Counted from the stretch's first letter, positions 1-12,647 are shown. The stretch: 64,000 bases of DNA from Pontederia crassipes (GCA_030549335.1 JAUKPH010000023.1:868001-932000); one strand, 5' to 3'. Program-made: numbers and translations. Notes: generated by a model not told the origin, from the letters alone.

Positions 1-899
1 AAGATGATTCATGTCGACTATTAGACACCGAGCTCAAGCTCGAGGCTTTGGAATCAAAATTTCATGCACAGAATGAAGCTAATTTCTGAATGTTTGAGGC
101 ACATCGAAGAGAATTCGAAGGTCATCTTATGCCCATACCATTATCAATATTCATGGGATTCAAAAATAAATTTTTCAGTAAGGACAGCGATGACTCAGTG
201 GCGTGTCAAGGAGATGGACAAATACATCATTAAAGATGTGAAGGTTCAAAGGAGAGATCTGCCTTTGGAAGTTCCTATCGCTCGACATCATTGTCTTCAA
301 TTCAGCCACCACCGAAAGAGATTGTCAAAAGATCAACTGTTGGTTGTACAACAATGCACATCTCCTTCAACATATCAACACAATCCATAACATCTTTGAA
401 GGAGAAAAGTACTTCGCCGACATCAACACGATCTTCTCCAGCTACAATAGTCTAATGGCGACCGAAGAATCACTTCACGATTCATGCTCATCAGTAGTGT
501 ACCTCTCAAATTTCACATCGAAAGGCTACTTTACATGAAGAACCGCCACCACCTGATGACGACATCGGATTGAAAGCTTAAGTGTAACCCAACATAGCAT
601 GTGCCGAGCCTTACCAACACAAGTATTCACGATCACATTAAATCTGGTGAGATTGTTCCTTAATTGCATATTTGTCTATGTTATTTTATTTGATAATTTC
701 ATATTAGTCTCCGCATATATGTCATATCCAAATCGAGCTAGCGACTTTAAACTTAGAACTACTCATTCTCAATCCTTAAACTTATAATTTAGATCTTTCG
801 CATAATTTAGTTTAGGTTAACTTAGTTCATATTAGATTAATTAGTTTGATTTTCTTAGTTGTTTTGCCTCTTTCATTTATGTTTATTTTAACAAGTCTC

Positions 900-1870
900 T
901 ACAGATCACAAGCCAAATGTCACAATTTTCACGGGTGGTTATTTTAGTTTAACGGGTATTAATCAAGATACACAGGCCGTAATGTTGATGTCATGACCCA
1001 TAACGTCCCGCATAACATCGTGTATTCTTGTTTATATCATGGGTCTCACGGTAGCATGTGTTGCAAATTTTTAAGCTTCACAGACCGTAAGAACTATTTC
1101 ACAGGTCTCAAAGTGGGAATTGATGGAACCTTTTCAGTTTCACCAGTCGTAACTTTCATATAACAGATATCACAATGCTCAACAACATATACATCTCAAC
1201 ATCACGGGCCGTGACATCATTATAATGACCCATAATAGTTAGGATTAGCATACACAATATTCAATGATTATTTAACGAGTCATAAGTACTAGGTCATGGG
1301 CATCACAAGAGCTCCCAAAACTTTTAGTCTACACATCACGGGCCATTACCCACAGGTAACGGGCTGTAAGTTGTCTAGTCGCCCCCTTGAAGTTGGCAAA
1401 TTTCATGATTCACAGGGCTTCATCTTTCACGGGCCATGAGAATTTTCATTATTTCATGAATCGTTACATGTGACTCGCGACCCATTAGAATCATAGTGTG
1501 CCCCTATCCAAAGCCATATGATATCACACCCCGTAACTCGCATGTAACGTCCCATATTTTCTCTCATTTTTGTAGGTCCGTGATATGGAGTTCACGACAA
1601 CGCCAGCGAATCCATCAGCTATGAAGGAGGCGATTGCTTACGGGTCATGACTTCCAGATCACGACCTATGTTCTTTTAGAGATTTGCCAGCCGATTTCTA
1701 CCACGGATGTCATATGATTCTTATGCCCGGTGAGAAACTTCCGCTAGTCATGAGCAAGCTATCACGCCCCATGACGGTTTGCGCCTTTTTTACATCGCCA
1801 CTGCCAGGGCCGTGATCTGCATATCATGCCCTGTTATATTGTGCAGTATGGGCATTATTTGATCTTCACG
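900..1870 (+). repeat. Degenerate GGGCCGTGA / GACCCATAA motif region in element 1
   Basis: Roughly a dozen scattered, non-tandem copies of words such as CACGGGCCGTGA, CACAGGCCGTAA, CATGACCCATAA and AACGTCCC occur here. The core is close to palindromic. There is no long open frame. The motif recurs in the U3 part of the same element's LTR but not in the flank after 4630, so it belongs to the element and not to the local genome. Confidence 0.7.
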
Positions 1871-2129
1871 ACCCATAACACATGAAAAAATAGAGACAAA
1901 AAGAAGAAGAAAAAAAGAAGAAGAAAAAAAGAAGAGGAAGAAAGAAAAGGAAAACAAAATTGCCTCTTCGGATTTGAAGAAAAGTAGGAAACATAGACGC
2001 CCAAATTCCTATCGGCCATGGACACTATTGGCTTCTTCCTACAACTTCCACATATATCAGGTTGTATCATTTGCTTTTCTACTTCTATATTTTTCAATAT
2101 CATATTTATACTTCTACAAGTTTGATTTT

Positions 2130-2170
2130 CAACACTAGGGATAGTGTTGAGTTCAAGCTTGGGAGAGTTT
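2130..2170 (+). other. Upstream hairpin plus internal polypurine tract, element 1
   Basis: An 8-bp stem (CAACACTA with TAGTGTTG) closes a GGGA loop at 2130-2149, followed within a few bases by CAAGCTTGGGAGAGTTT at 2154-2170. The same arrangement is found in elements 2, 3 and 4, about 1 kb before the LTR-proximal purine tract. By position it could be a second, central-type polypurine tract; its role is inferred. Confidence 0.7.
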
Positions 2171-2590
2171 ACAACTTCATGCATCATGTATTGCATTGCA
2201 AGCATACATTCTCTTCATATTTTAGTTGCATATTTGTTTGCATTTCATATGAAAAAAAAAACATTGTTTTTCATAATTGAAAATTGCATCTTATTTTCTT
2301 ATGTCTTAGTATTTACTTATTTTTCAAGCATTATTCAAGGACATCTTGTTAATTAACAAAATTTTAAGCATTATTATTTTAGCATTTATCGCTTTCGTGT
2401 TGGATAATCGGTTTGAAGAAAGTTGCTTAGTGAAACTATGGATGTTTGACAACAAATCTTATTTTTGCTCTTATTTTTTTATATTATGTATATTAGCTTG
2501 ATAATAATTATATTTAAATACATGTAAAATTATCATCATATATAAAAGAGGGCTAGTGGAGCCCCAAAAAGTATGAGGAGGTATAAAAAG

Positions 2591-2720
2591 GTGTTATCCA
2601 AAACCTTGGTGAGTTCGGATAATTAGATCCGTAGGGGATTCTTGCCTGACGACATAGGAGCAACTGCTCTGGATCTGTTTGTCGAAAGCCCTTTACGTGG
2701 ACCACCTTGCGTAGGATGGA
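2591..2720 (+). other. Conserved ~130-bp non-coding module, element 1 copy
   Basis: The segment starting GTGTTATCC and containing AATTAGATCCGTAGGGG, CTGACGAC and GCAACTGCTCT is clearly homologous to 48093-48220 in element 2, and more distantly to 48271-48390. It has no open frame shared between the copies. It lies between the two purine-tract modules, so it may be a cis-acting RNA or DNA element of the lineage (inference). Confidence 0.7.
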
Positions 2721-3076
2721 AAAACACATGAGTATCGAATCAATGAACAAAATGGTGAAAAGAAAAAGAAGTGAAAAATGATGATGAAAAGTTTCTAAGT
2801 GAAGAAATATAATAGCAACAAATGAATAAAAGCTCATATTACACTTGTGTATTCAACATTGATATTTTTATTTTCAAGATTTATTTTCTTACTAATTAGA
2901 GCTAAATTTGGAGGAATTTAAAAATGTCTTTCATTTAGAAATTTCACAAATCCGAGTTATAATGAAAAAGTGGTGAGACATGATGGATGTATAAAATCTA
3001 GTGCTAAGAAGAGTAGTTGAGTGACAAGGTGGAATCGATGATTAACCATTTTGGTTGGAGCTTTACTTTGAACATT

Positions 3077-3113
3077 GCTTGAGGACAAGTAAGTATCTAA
3101 GCTTGGGGGAGTT
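3077..3113 (+). other. LTR-proximal hairpin and polypurine tract, element 1
   Basis: A hairpin with stem GCTTG/CAAGT (one G-T pair) and loop AGGA at 3077-3090 precedes AAGCTTGGGGGAGTT at 3099-3113, which touches the LTR start. The purine tract before a 3' LTR primes plus-strand DNA synthesis in this superfamily (established). Confidence 0.82.
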
Positions 3114-4629
3114 TGATGCATGCAAAATACAATATATAATTATCCATGCATTTAATCACATTTTGATTCATTTTCACATAGCATGCATCAAGACTGAAAG
3201 TTGAATATAATGGGTCATGAGATCAATATAACGACCATAACACTAGGATTGTGAAACATTTGCAATGGCTCATTAAAATGCTCAGTTTTCACCTAGAAAC
3301 TTGCCCGAGTTATGGGCCGTGAAAACTATACTACGGGCCGTTAAAACCACACTTTTACTTTGATTTGAACATTGTAAGGACGATGAAATCAGTATTAAGG
3401 GCCGTGAAATCCATGTTACTGGCTGTTATAGAGCTGTTATGGGCATTACGAAAGTTGATTTCAAGATTTCTTTTACTTCTTTTGGGAATTTCAAATTTAG
3501 ATCAATTTCAAATTTTATTCTAAGTCCCAGGGATCATTTGAAAATATATTTACTCATATTTGAAAAAGTTTTGGATGATTTTAAAGTCCAATCAAAGTCT
3601 ATTCTGAATTTTTATTATTTTGAGATAAAAAAGACTCTTGATCAAACATAGAGGCCATAGGAGACAGAAAAAATGTGTACTTGAGACTTGGGAGCTGTGC
3701 GTTATTGTTGAAAATGAATTTGAAGCTTGAAGAGGATTTTTTAGGAGAAGACTGCAAAACAACTCATCATTTGTATTTTGTAGCAATCCAAAAATCATCG
3801 AAGGTGAAGAATTCTGTCTTCTACCTATTGTTTGGATGCTCTTTACTCATATTTTTTTATGCTTAATTAATTCTATGATAGAGATTTTTACTTTATTGAT
3901 AAAACTGCATGAAATCGATCGTTAGATTTGAATTAATATAGTTATTTTAATTTTTTTATTATGATTGTTGTCCTTAATATTTTTTACTGAGATTATTATA
4001 TTCTGAGATAAGACTACAAACCAGATCTAGGGTGGTTAGTTTTAGGATTTAATAATTTTCAACAAATCGTTCTTTAACTTGAGAGTTGAAACAATCATAA
4101 CCCAAATCTTGTAACTCATAGTTTGTACTTGATTTTGTGCAGTCTATCAAATTTTACCCAACAAGGATAACGGTTAGTTTAGGACTTACAACTTAATGCA
4201 TCTTAATATATTTCTTAACTGGAGATTAACTCAGTATTTGTGATCCTATGTTTTTCAAGACTTAAGATAGTTTGATTTACTTAGCGTAGAGGTCAATAAT
4301 TTAAGTAATCCTAATCAGTCTTAAAAATAGACTTGTTTATCATTGTTATTATTCAATCATCATCGTGATTCATGTCAGTTAATCATCATCGTTGATCATT
4401 CATAATCCTTAGGCTCAACACCCATTTATTTTATCTTTTATTATTTTATTTTTTGTAGATATATTTTCTATTTTTATATCACAACACCATTTTCTTCTCT
4501 TAATGGATTATCGAGATAGATTAGATTTAACTAATTCCTCATGGGTTCGACACTCTACTCTTTAATTTATTACTTGATACGACTAGTGTACTTGCTAGCA
4601 AATTTATTTATTACAAATTCAACGCATCA
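3114..4629 (+). repeat. Element 1, 3' LTR
   Basis: This LTR of about 1.5 kb begins TGATGCATGCAAAATA right after the purine tract and ends ..AACGCATCA, giving TG..CA ends. The first 40 bases and the last 130 bases resemble the corresponding parts of the element 2 LTRs, while the middle is largely different. Several copies of ACGGGCCGT- or GGGCCGTGA-like words lie at about 3230-3430, in the U3 part. I do not see a convincing TATA box. Confidence 0.82.
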
Positions 4630-5622
4630 GTATGTGAAGTTATTAATGTTTCATACACACACACATATATATATATTGTCAAGAATGATATGTAGACATG
4701 ATGTCATGTCATTATGACATTCATGTTCACATGTTTATGTTATTATGATGATGATCGATGCATCATGTGATATGTTAGTATGCCATGCATGACATTTACA
4801 TACTCTAATTGTGAAATTATGTACTCTGAATCCGTACATGTAATCAAGAGTAAGGATGATGGCTTAAGCTCATGATACAAGTGTTGATGCAAATGATGTA
4901 ATGGAGTTTTTAGGTATTTGAGATCTTATAAATTATTAATTGGAGAGATGCTATATAATTATTAAATTTGCATTAATATAATTTTCTTTAAAATGATAAA
5001 GTGTTTCATTGTTAAATGATTAAAATGGTGTATGTGAACGGGTTGACGACATGAAATTCTCCTAATTGCCCTTAACTTTTAGGGTGTATTTTAGGTTGTT
5101 ACACTATATGTGCCCAAGAACATGAGTTCATGGGCGGAATTCCAACCAAGAATTATGGAGTAAGAGCATCAATCGACTCAATCCCATTGACAAATGTGAG
5201 TTCATGGATGTAGGAAAGTACAAGAAATCCAACCAAGAATCAGGGAGCAAGAGAATCAATGGACTCAATCCAAAGGTATACATTTTGAAGAATTCATGAA
5301 TATAAACTTCATAATAGATTAAATTATTTGTCTTTCCTTGAGAAATTACTATATTAGAATCATTCCAAAGTCATCTTGAAAATTGCACAAAGTTTTGAAA
5401 AAAACTTTTCTATTCAAACATAGTTTTTATGACAGAAAGTTACATGGAACCAAGCTAGACTTCAATGCAATCTGCCCTAGGTACAGGTAGGAGTTGATTG
5501 GTCCGACTATGTAACACCAAAAAAGTTAGGCTCAATTTTTCAAACCAAAATCTTAGGAGGCACCACATTTTGAACTTAATCTTCACATTTGATAAAATCC
5601 TAATAACACATATAATTGTAAT
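4630..5622. other. Gene-free flank with a microsatellite and an imperfect duplication
   Basis: No coding sequence is recognised between element 1 and element 3. It holds a short (CA)n(TA)n tract near 4655-4677 and an imperfect direct duplication of about 50 bp (about 5137-5187 and 5224-5272), each copy containing CCAACCAAGAAT and CAATCGACTCAATCC or a variant. The rest is AT-rich, featureless sequence. Confidence 0.6.
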
Positions 5623-8589
5623 TGATAGTGATATTTGAGTTTTCTAGTGATAACTTGCTGATTTTTAAGTCAAAAGTCAATTTTTCCAATTTTTGTTTCA
5701 ACTCCCTAACTCACTCTCTACTGCAGTGCACAAGTCAATTGTAGTAACCCTAAATGTCGTATCCATAGTGATTTGAAGTTCTAGACTACCAAAAAATAAT
5801 TTAGACTAATCCTATTTAAAGTGGCAAAAACAGATTTTTAAAGGAATGAAAACAGATTTTCTATGAAATGCAGAATGATAACTTCTTTTGGGTTTTGGGA
5901 ATTTATCAAAACTGAATTATAAATGCTAATCTATAGACTAAAAAGGTTTAACTATCAATGAGGAAGGTTCTCATAGGAGTTGGGGTTCATCTAAATTAAT
6001 TATGGATGGATTGGATCAAGTTATCATTAGAAATTCAATTCTGATTTAACCGTTAATATAGCTGGTCTCACTGCTCAATTGGTCTTTAATTAAGCAACAT
6101 ATTATCATACAATTATTAGTTAGGTTGAATCAGAAGAGGGTCCTCACTGAAAATCAAGTTATCATTGGGCTCAAAAGAAAGTTCAATGATGATTTTTTAC
6201 AATTCAAGAAAATCTGCAGTGATAACTTGATGGATGCAACCACAAATTAATAAAAGCACTTCAATTAGCTAAACAAGAATGAAATCTATCCAATATTGGT
6301 GCTTATGCTCCTTGGTTCATCTATGAATTTCAAGGGGATTGGAATTCAACCTCTCGGCTACAAATTAAGAATGGAATCCACACAAACACTAATTAATTGG
6401 AATTAAAAGGCATCAAATCTTTAATGGAAAATTCAGTGATTATCCAATGCTCCTTGGGTCATCTCTGACTCTCAAGAATGGCCTTAAAACTACCTCTCAG
6501 TAGTGGATTAAAATGAGACTTAACAATGGAAATAAGAATTTAATTAAAATAAGAAAACATAAATCAACATTTCAGGAAAATCAACAATGTAGATTGATGG
6601 AATTCAGGCTTGACAAATGCCTCTTGACCCATCTCTGGACTGCAAGAGATTTTTAGAGTACACCTTTCAATGATTTGAATGAAATAGGGATTAACAATTG
6701 GCAAGTCAGATTCCAAACAAAATCAGAAAATAGATTTCAGAATTAAAACTCAGAAATCAGATTTTGGAAAAGACAGATTTGAATCCTGAATTGTCAAACA
6801 TCTTGATTCATTTTTGAATAAGATTAGGGAAAATATTAGCCTCTCAACTATTCAATTAATCCAATCCTTAATGACAATCAGATCCAAAAGCCCAGGAAAT
6901 CAAATTCTGAAATTCAGGAATTTCAAATTCAAAATCAGACTTAAAGTAATGTTGAGAATAGATTTGAATCATGGAATGCCCAAATATTCATAACTCATTT
7001 CTGAACAAGATTAGGATGAATACCAACCTTTCAATTGCTCAATTAGTCAAGTCCAGAATGACAAGTAGATTCAAACAGTTCAGAAATCAGATAACCAGAA
7101 AACCCAGAAATCAGAATTTCAGAAATCAAAATTTTCAATCAATTTGGAATTCAAAACTTGACATTGTTTCCTAATTCATTTCTGAACTAGGGATAGATCA
7201 AATGATAACTTCTCAGTTATAGATTACAATAGGATCTACACAATGACAAGAAACGAGCTGAATTCTGAAAATCAGAAATGATTTCAGTGCAGGAAATTAA
7301 TTCAATCCATATCCGTCCATACTTAACCTAGATTACTACCCTATCCTAGGAGAAATGGAGTTTAGCTCCTCATATTTACAAATCTTGACATCAAATGGAA
7401 TGAGAAATAGATACAAATCATTTTGGATAGAAGCTCTCGGCCAGCAACAGCAACCTTCAGTAGCAGCTCCTCCCTTCCTTGCTCCAAACCCTTGCTCAAA
7501 CCCTCAATGTCCATCCCCCCTTTCCTCCTCCAGAAATTCCACCTTTTATATGACTCCTCTTCACCTTTGGATCAGCATCAGAACATTCTTTATGCTTTGA
7601 TTGCAACCATGTGTCCCCCGCAGAAATTTCAGCTGCAGATTCTTTTTTGTGCAGGAAAAAGTAGATGGTCCCCCCTACTTTTTACACTTTTTGGCCACCT
7701 TTCTCCCTGCTACAAATCCCCAAACAGCAAGCATCAAAGTCCTTGAGTAGTATTTTGACAAATAAGGATTAGGATAATGATAGTTACTAGCTCCAACTTC
7801 AGATGGGATTAAGTGTTGTGCAGGAGTGATAACATATATCGATTTTAATGATTTTAGGGGCCCGGAATGATAACTTATTACAAATCATGGAAATTATCCA
7901 AATGCAAGTGATTCAAAGCATTAGAAGCATCAAATGGACTGGAGTAACAAGTGAGTGCATTCAAAAATTAAATATGAATGAGATTTCTAAGAAGTGATAA
8001 CTTGGGTGCCCAAAAACAATAACTTATATGACTTAAAAACGATAACTTGTGATATCTTGAGTTGTGATTATTCAAATGTGATGAAATTTGACCAGCAATG
8101 AGTTAGAACAATAACAAGATGATTGCTTAAGGTCCCTGTGCAGAATTAATGGTTTTGCATGTCGAAATGACAGAATTACCCTTTAACGATAACTTGGCAC
8201 TTGAAAAATGATAACTTGTTCAAATGGGCTTAAAACTTTGCACAAGTTGAGATGTGACTATCCAAATATGATTTATATATGATAATGATGGATTTAGGGC
8301 AAGAAAACTATTGAAAATTAGTTCATTCAAAATAATGATAACTTGATACTTAGGAATGATAACTTGTCATCAAAATGATAAGTTGGCATAGAAGTTAAAT
8401 ATTAATGGATTTTGGCATTTCAGAACCCCTATGCACATGGAAATAAGTATGAAATGAGGAATATCAACTAGTTATCACAATGTATGCATTCCAAGTATAA
8501 TTGGCCCAAAAATAGGCAAAAATGGAACTCGATATGTATGAATTGCATCTAAAATGGGTTAGAAACATATAGTAATCAGCAAGTGATCA
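5623..8589 (-). repeat. Element 3, 3' LTR (left copy)
   Basis: On the minus strand it starts TGATCACTTGCTGATTAC and ends ..ATATCACTATCA. A minus-strand TATA box (TATAAAAGG) lies at 7542-7550. The U3 part (about 7830-8390) is packed with TGATAACTTG-type words. Open frames of 60-107 codons on the plus strand (6971-7174, 7355-7746) recur in the other LTR and are not genes. Confidence 0.92.
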
Positions 8590-8630
8590 AACTCCCCCAA
8601 GCTTAGCCTTTTGCTTGTTCTCAAGCAAAA
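8590..8630 (-). other. LTR-proximal hairpin and polypurine tract, element 3
   Basis: On the minus strand a perfect 9-bp stem TTTTGCTTG/CAAGCAAAA with loop AGAA (8609-8630) precedes AAGCTTGGGGGAGTT (8590-8604), which abuts the 3' LTR start at 8589. Confidence 0.85.
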
Positions 8631-10219
8631 CATTCAGAAATAAAGGACAAACTCGAATTTGCCATCCACAAATGAATAGAAAGATCAGCTGAATAAGATC
8701 TAAATGAGTTTCCCACTTGGCTAGCATTCCATCCCATTCTTTCCAATCCCAAATTCTAGCTGAGGAGTCACAAAGGTTAAAGAAAATTTAAGCCAAGATA
8801 GAAGTACTAACATTAACTGATTTGGATTACAAAGATTGTCAACTTTACTAAAAAGTTTGAAACATTAATCTCTTCATGAACAGATTTTTCTTTGCTTAAA
8901 CATGTTTGAAAACCTGACTTTTATTCATGAGGATGCAATAAACAGGTTTAGCACCTGATTTTTATTCATGCTGGTCACAGGATAAAAATCTTGGCTTTAT
9001 TCAGGAGAGGTTCCTTTTTGGAATTTTCACTCTCTTTATTCATGTATGCATGAAATGCAAAATGCAACTTATCATTTTCCTTTTTCTTTCTTTTTCATTC
9101 TGTTAATAAAGTGAGCAATGGTTCAAACTCAAGTATAGGTTAGATCCTTAAATGCAAATAGTCAAGAATTCCTATTTAACATGGAAGCAAGATCCTTGAC
9201 TCGTTTCTAGACACCTACTTTCCAATTAATCCATGAATGTAGCTAGTGTTAATCCACAGAAAAGAAAAAATTTAGCTGAAAATTCATTCAAATGCATCTG
9301 AATTTATAATGCCAATTAAAGCAATAAGGCTAATGGCCAAGTTGGCCACATGGTATTGGAGTGCACCCACTGTCATAATGAAGTATTCTACCCATTTCAG
9401 AGTTAAAATGAATTCAGAATTGAGTTGAGCCTAAAATTTGAAAACCGAGTGATAACTAGTGATAACTTATGATAACTTGTAAAACCTGCTGATAACCTGA
9501 TATGAATTATGATATGAACATTAAAATCAATTGAAAACATGGTGTAATGATTAGAAAAGCACCAGGTTTCCTCCCCCAAGCTTATTCTCAACACTATCCC
9601 TAGTGTTGAAAATCAAAGGCAAGGGAGAGGGGTGGGTGGGAGTGAAATGCATGAAATTGGGCACTTGAATTCTCTTGGCATTTCATCCAGCATTTTTTGG
9701 TGATCCAATCTTCATTAATTGCAACTAATCCTGCAGAGAAACAAAGGATATCCGTGGAATGGCAGATTTGCAACTAATCAGATTTTTGAGTGCAGAATTT
9801 TTGAAATTCATTGAAATTGGGCCTATAACAGATTTGGACAACTGATAAGAATGGTAATTCAGATAATGATATGATCAATGTAGCATAATGAAAAAGATAT
9901 TATCAGTTATCATTAAGTTTTCAGTAGAGAAATCAAGATTAAGGGGTATGGGTACTCCCTGAATTTGAAACTTGTGATTTGAACTTGTTCCTCATCACTT
10001 ATTCCTGCAAAAATAGAAAGATTAAGTTGATAATGACTTGGGTTACCTTCCAAGAAGTGCCCTACTTTAATGTCTTAGGCTGGACATTTTTCCACTTCTT
10101 CATGTCAAGGAAGTTTGAATAGTATGATATGATCAAGTAGAGATCTCAATTTGTGGACAGCTTCACTAATCAAGTATGGATCTCTTAATTTGCCAATAAT
10201 TAACCTTTGCTTCTCAGCT
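8605..10219 (-). other. Non-coding 3' region of element 3
   Basis: Between the partial pol and the 3' LTR there is about 1.6 kb without a supported gene. It begins (minus strand) with a stretch encoding the lineage's usual pol end, seen as the CTTGGAAGGTAACCC-type sequence near 10040, and continues with AT-rich sequence containing a few TGATAACTTG words (9450-9490). Element 4 has a closely similar region at 21540-23160. Confidence 0.65.
9570..9608 (-). other. Upstream hairpin plus internal polypurine tract, element 3
   Basis: On the minus strand an 8-bp stem CAACACTA/TAGTGTTG with loop GGGA (9589-9608) is followed by TAAGCTTGGGGGAGG (9570-9584). It lies about 980 bp upstream of the LTR-proximal tract, matching the arrangement in element 1. 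Confidence 0.75.
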
Positions 10220-10233
10220 TGATTTTCTCCTCC

Positions 10234-10874
10234 AACAACAACAACAACAACAAAGCCTTATCCCACTAGGTGGGGTCGGCTACATGGATCATACGACGTC
10301 ATTCCGCTCTATTAGTAACCAAACCTTTCGGTATATTATTCACCAATAGATCTTGCACTAATAGTTCGCCAAGTGTCCGCCTTGGCCTCCCTCTCCCTCT
10401 TTTAATCGGACTCCAGATTATTTGATCTACTCTTCTTACTGGCGCATCTAATGGTCTTCTCTGAACATGACCAAACCATCTCAAACGATTCTCTACCATT
10501 TTCTCATTAATAGGAGCCACTCCGACTCGTTCACGTATATGGTCATTCCTAATCTTATCTAATCTTATATGACCACACATCCATCTCAACATCCTCATTT
10601 CAGCTACCCCCACTTTACGTTCATGTTGTCCCTTCATAGCCCGACATTCACTACCATATAACACTGCTGGCCTTATAGCAGTACGATAGAATTTTCCTTT
10701 AACTTTATTAGGTACTTTTCTATCACAAAGAACTCTAGTGGCTTTCCTCCACTTACACCAACCAGCTTGAATTCTATGATTAACATCGTCATCAATCTTA
10801 CCATCTTGTCTTATAATTGATCCTAAATATTTAAACTTTGTCACTTGAGGAATTATATCCTCCCCTAGCCTAAC
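10234..10874 (-). mobile_element. 5'-truncated plant L1-type LINE tail inserted in element 3
   Basis: The insert is flanked by a 14-bp target duplication TGATTTTCTCCTCC (10220-10233 and 10875-10888), and the homologous site in element 4 near 23155-23170 is empty. An open frame (10299-10873, minus) encodes the segment C-terminal to the RT core of plant LINE ORF2: FKYLGSII, DVNHRIQAGW, YRTAIRPAVLYGSE, GVAEMRMLRWMCGH and NRLRWFGHVQRRPLDAPVRR. The frame stops at NRAE, where relatives usually read RAEW, so a TGG-to-TAG change is likely. The 3' end carries the widespread GGTGGGGTCGGCTACATGG stretch and a (TTG)n tail. Endonuclease and catalytic RT parts are absent, as expected for a truncated copy. 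Confidence 0.93.
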
Positions 10875-10888
10875 TGATTTTCTCCTCC

Positions 10889-11494
10889 ATTGTACAAAAA
10901 ATTCCCTAGCTTCTCATCCCAAAAATCCTCATGTATGATATATGAATCCCCTGGACTAGGAGGAGGTTTCAGCTCAACAGGGCAGACCCATTCACTATCT
11001 GAAATGGAATGTTTGATCCCATCATTTAGCAACTTTAATACTTCCTTCTTGACCACTTCCTTCATGGTTGGATTGAGTTTCCTTTGACATTTAATGGAGG
11101 GCTTGTAGCTGTCCTCCATAGGAATCCTATGCATGCAAATTGAGGGATTGATACCCTTAATATCATCAATAGAATAGCCCATTACCTCCTTGTACAACCT
11201 TAGTTTTTTCAGCAACTCTTCAACTTGATTCTTGGGCAAATTTGCATTGATAATAACAGGGAATGTTGAATTATCTCCCAAGAATGCATACTTCAGGTTG
11301 TTGGGGAGAGGCTTGAGTTCCAATTTGGAAGAATTGGCTTGAGTTCCTTGGCATTCAGTAGTGATAACTTCCTGAACTTGGTGTTGATTTCCTGAGTTTT
11401 CCACTATTTTGGACAGATTCAATGTTGTTTGGAATGTTGCAGCCTCTGGAACCTCTAATTCATTCAAATGTTCAAACATTAGGCACCTTTGCAC
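10889..11494 (-). pseudogene. Partial reverse transcriptase region of element 3
   Basis: The stretch carries the segment that leads into Athila-type RT: LKYAFLGDNSTFPVII, then SICMHRIPMED, RKLNPTMKEVVKKEV and LLNDGIKHSISDSEWV. The catalytic YxDD-type region is not recognised in the element. After this portion the element continues as non-coding 3' sequence. The LINE insertion lies immediately downstream on the minus strand. Confidence 0.8.
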
Positions 11495-11569
11495 TGGATC
11501 TTCAATGGGAATTATGGCAGAAACTTGCTGAACAACTTGATCTAGCTGTCCCTCCTCAAAATCATTTTT

Positions 11570-12055
11570 CTAAAAGTTTGGTCTACTGATAACCTGTGCC
11601 AAATTAAATTCTATCTTTTCCTCCCCAATTTGGAAAGTCAATCTGCCCTCCTTGACATCAATGACAACCCCAGTAGTGGCTAAGAAGGGTCTCCCAAGAA
11701 GAATGAGAGTATTCAAGTCCTCATCCATGTCAAGTACCACAAAATCTACTGGTATGTAGAATTTGCCAACTTTGAGGGGTATGTCCTCAATGATTCCATG
11801 TGGGTACTTGATGGATTTGTCTGTCAGCTGTAGAGACATATTTGTAGGCTCCAAATCTCCAACTTCAAGCTTCCCACAAAGTGAAAGAGGTATGACACTC
11901 ACTGATGCACCCAAATCACATATTGCCCTTTGAATCTTCCTATTTCCAATTTCACAAGGTATGGAGAAGCTTCCTGGATCTTTCAACTTGGGTGGCAATT
12001 TGTTTTGGATGATTGCAGAGGCTTCCTCAGTCAAGGTAATAGTTTCATGCTCCAT
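11570..12055 (-). pseudogene. Retroviral-type aspartic protease region of element 3
   Basis: The 161-codon stretch has the catalytic DLGAS motif at residues 47-51, preceded by KLPPKLKDPGSFSIPC, and the second conserved motif LLGRPFLAT near residue 120. Both are characteristic of Ty3/Gypsy proteases, which act as dimers to cut the polyprotein. The same motifs are recognisable at 56748-56969 in element 5. Confidence 0.85.
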
Positions 12056-12572
12056 AATCCTCCTTGCATAGGTAATAGGTTAAGATTTCCTTCAAAAACT
12101 TTGCATAGGAGGGCATCTCCTGAATTGCCTCCACAAATGGCACATTGATATTTAACTTCTTCAGGATTTCAATGAACCTTCCATACTGCTGATCCTGCCT
12201 TGCCTTGATTAATCTTTGAGGGAAAGGTACCCTATCAAAGACCCTGGTCCTGACTTCATTTTGAGGGCCTTTGTTTTGATTTTCTCCCACAAGTTCAGCT
12301 GGTTCTTCAGCAGCTTTGGACTTTGGATTCACTTGGGCTGGATTGTCCTCTACTTTCCTCATTGGTTCTTCAATAATCTTCCCACTTCTGAGCTGGATAA
12401 CATGGACTTGTTCTTTAGGGTTCACCTCTGGCTGTTCAGGAAAAAATAAAGGAGGTCTAGCTGAGGTGCTAGGTTGTTGAGCAACTTGGTTCTCAATGGT
12501 ATCAAGTCTAGAATTCATTTTCAGAATTGCCTCCTCCTGATTGCCTTGCTTCTTCAGAATTTGTTGCAACAT
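12045..12572 (-). pseudogene. gag-protease linker region of element 3
   Basis: A 175-codon stretch begins with a glutamine/lysine-rich segment, has a low-complexity middle (RSGKIIEEP), and ends with the conserved pattern LKKLNINVPFVEAIQEMPSY. A similar motif occurs at 57451-57735 in element 5. In Athila-type polyproteins this lies between the nucleocapsid knuckle and the protease. It overlaps the start of the protease frame by a few bases. Confidence 0.75.
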
Positions 12573-12647
12573 CTCCTCTATTTTTGAAATTTGAGAAGGT
12601 TGAGTTGGTGGTGGTTGCTCAAAAGGAGGTCTTTGCCCTTGAACACC

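Larger units (their letters stand above)
1..4629 (+). mobile_element. Element 1: Athila-like Ty3/Gypsy LTR element, 3' part (fossil)
   Basis: The window opens inside this element, so its 5' LTR and primer site are not seen. Its 3' half is recognised from an upstream hairpin plus purine tract (2130-2170), a second purine tract directly before the LTR (3099-3113), and an LTR starting TGATGCATGC and ending in GCATCA. The terminal part of the LTR (a conserved GGGTTCGACACTC stretch and CTAGTG..CTTGCTAGC) matches the LTR end of element 2, so the two belong to one lineage. No gag or pol domain is visible; only short open frames occur in the first 800 bp. The interior from 900 to 1870 is filled with a degenerate GGGCCGT-type motif. 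It looks broken or non-autonomous. Age cannot be estimated because only one LTR is in view. Confidence 0.8.

Noticed and set aside
64-390. 108-codon frame at the window start
   Set aside because: It lies inside the element 1 interior, no domain is recognisable and the upstream context is cut off. Not called as a gene.
6971-7174. 67-codon frame, repeated at 15376-15579
   Set aside because: A repeated LTR shadow, rich in NQ from AT-rich repeats, with no supported function.
7355-7746. Plus-strand open frames of 81 and 107 codons in the element 3 LTR
   Set aside because: The same frames recur at 15760-16151 in the other LTR, run against the element's transcription, and show no family resemblance. 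They are by-products of LTR sequence.
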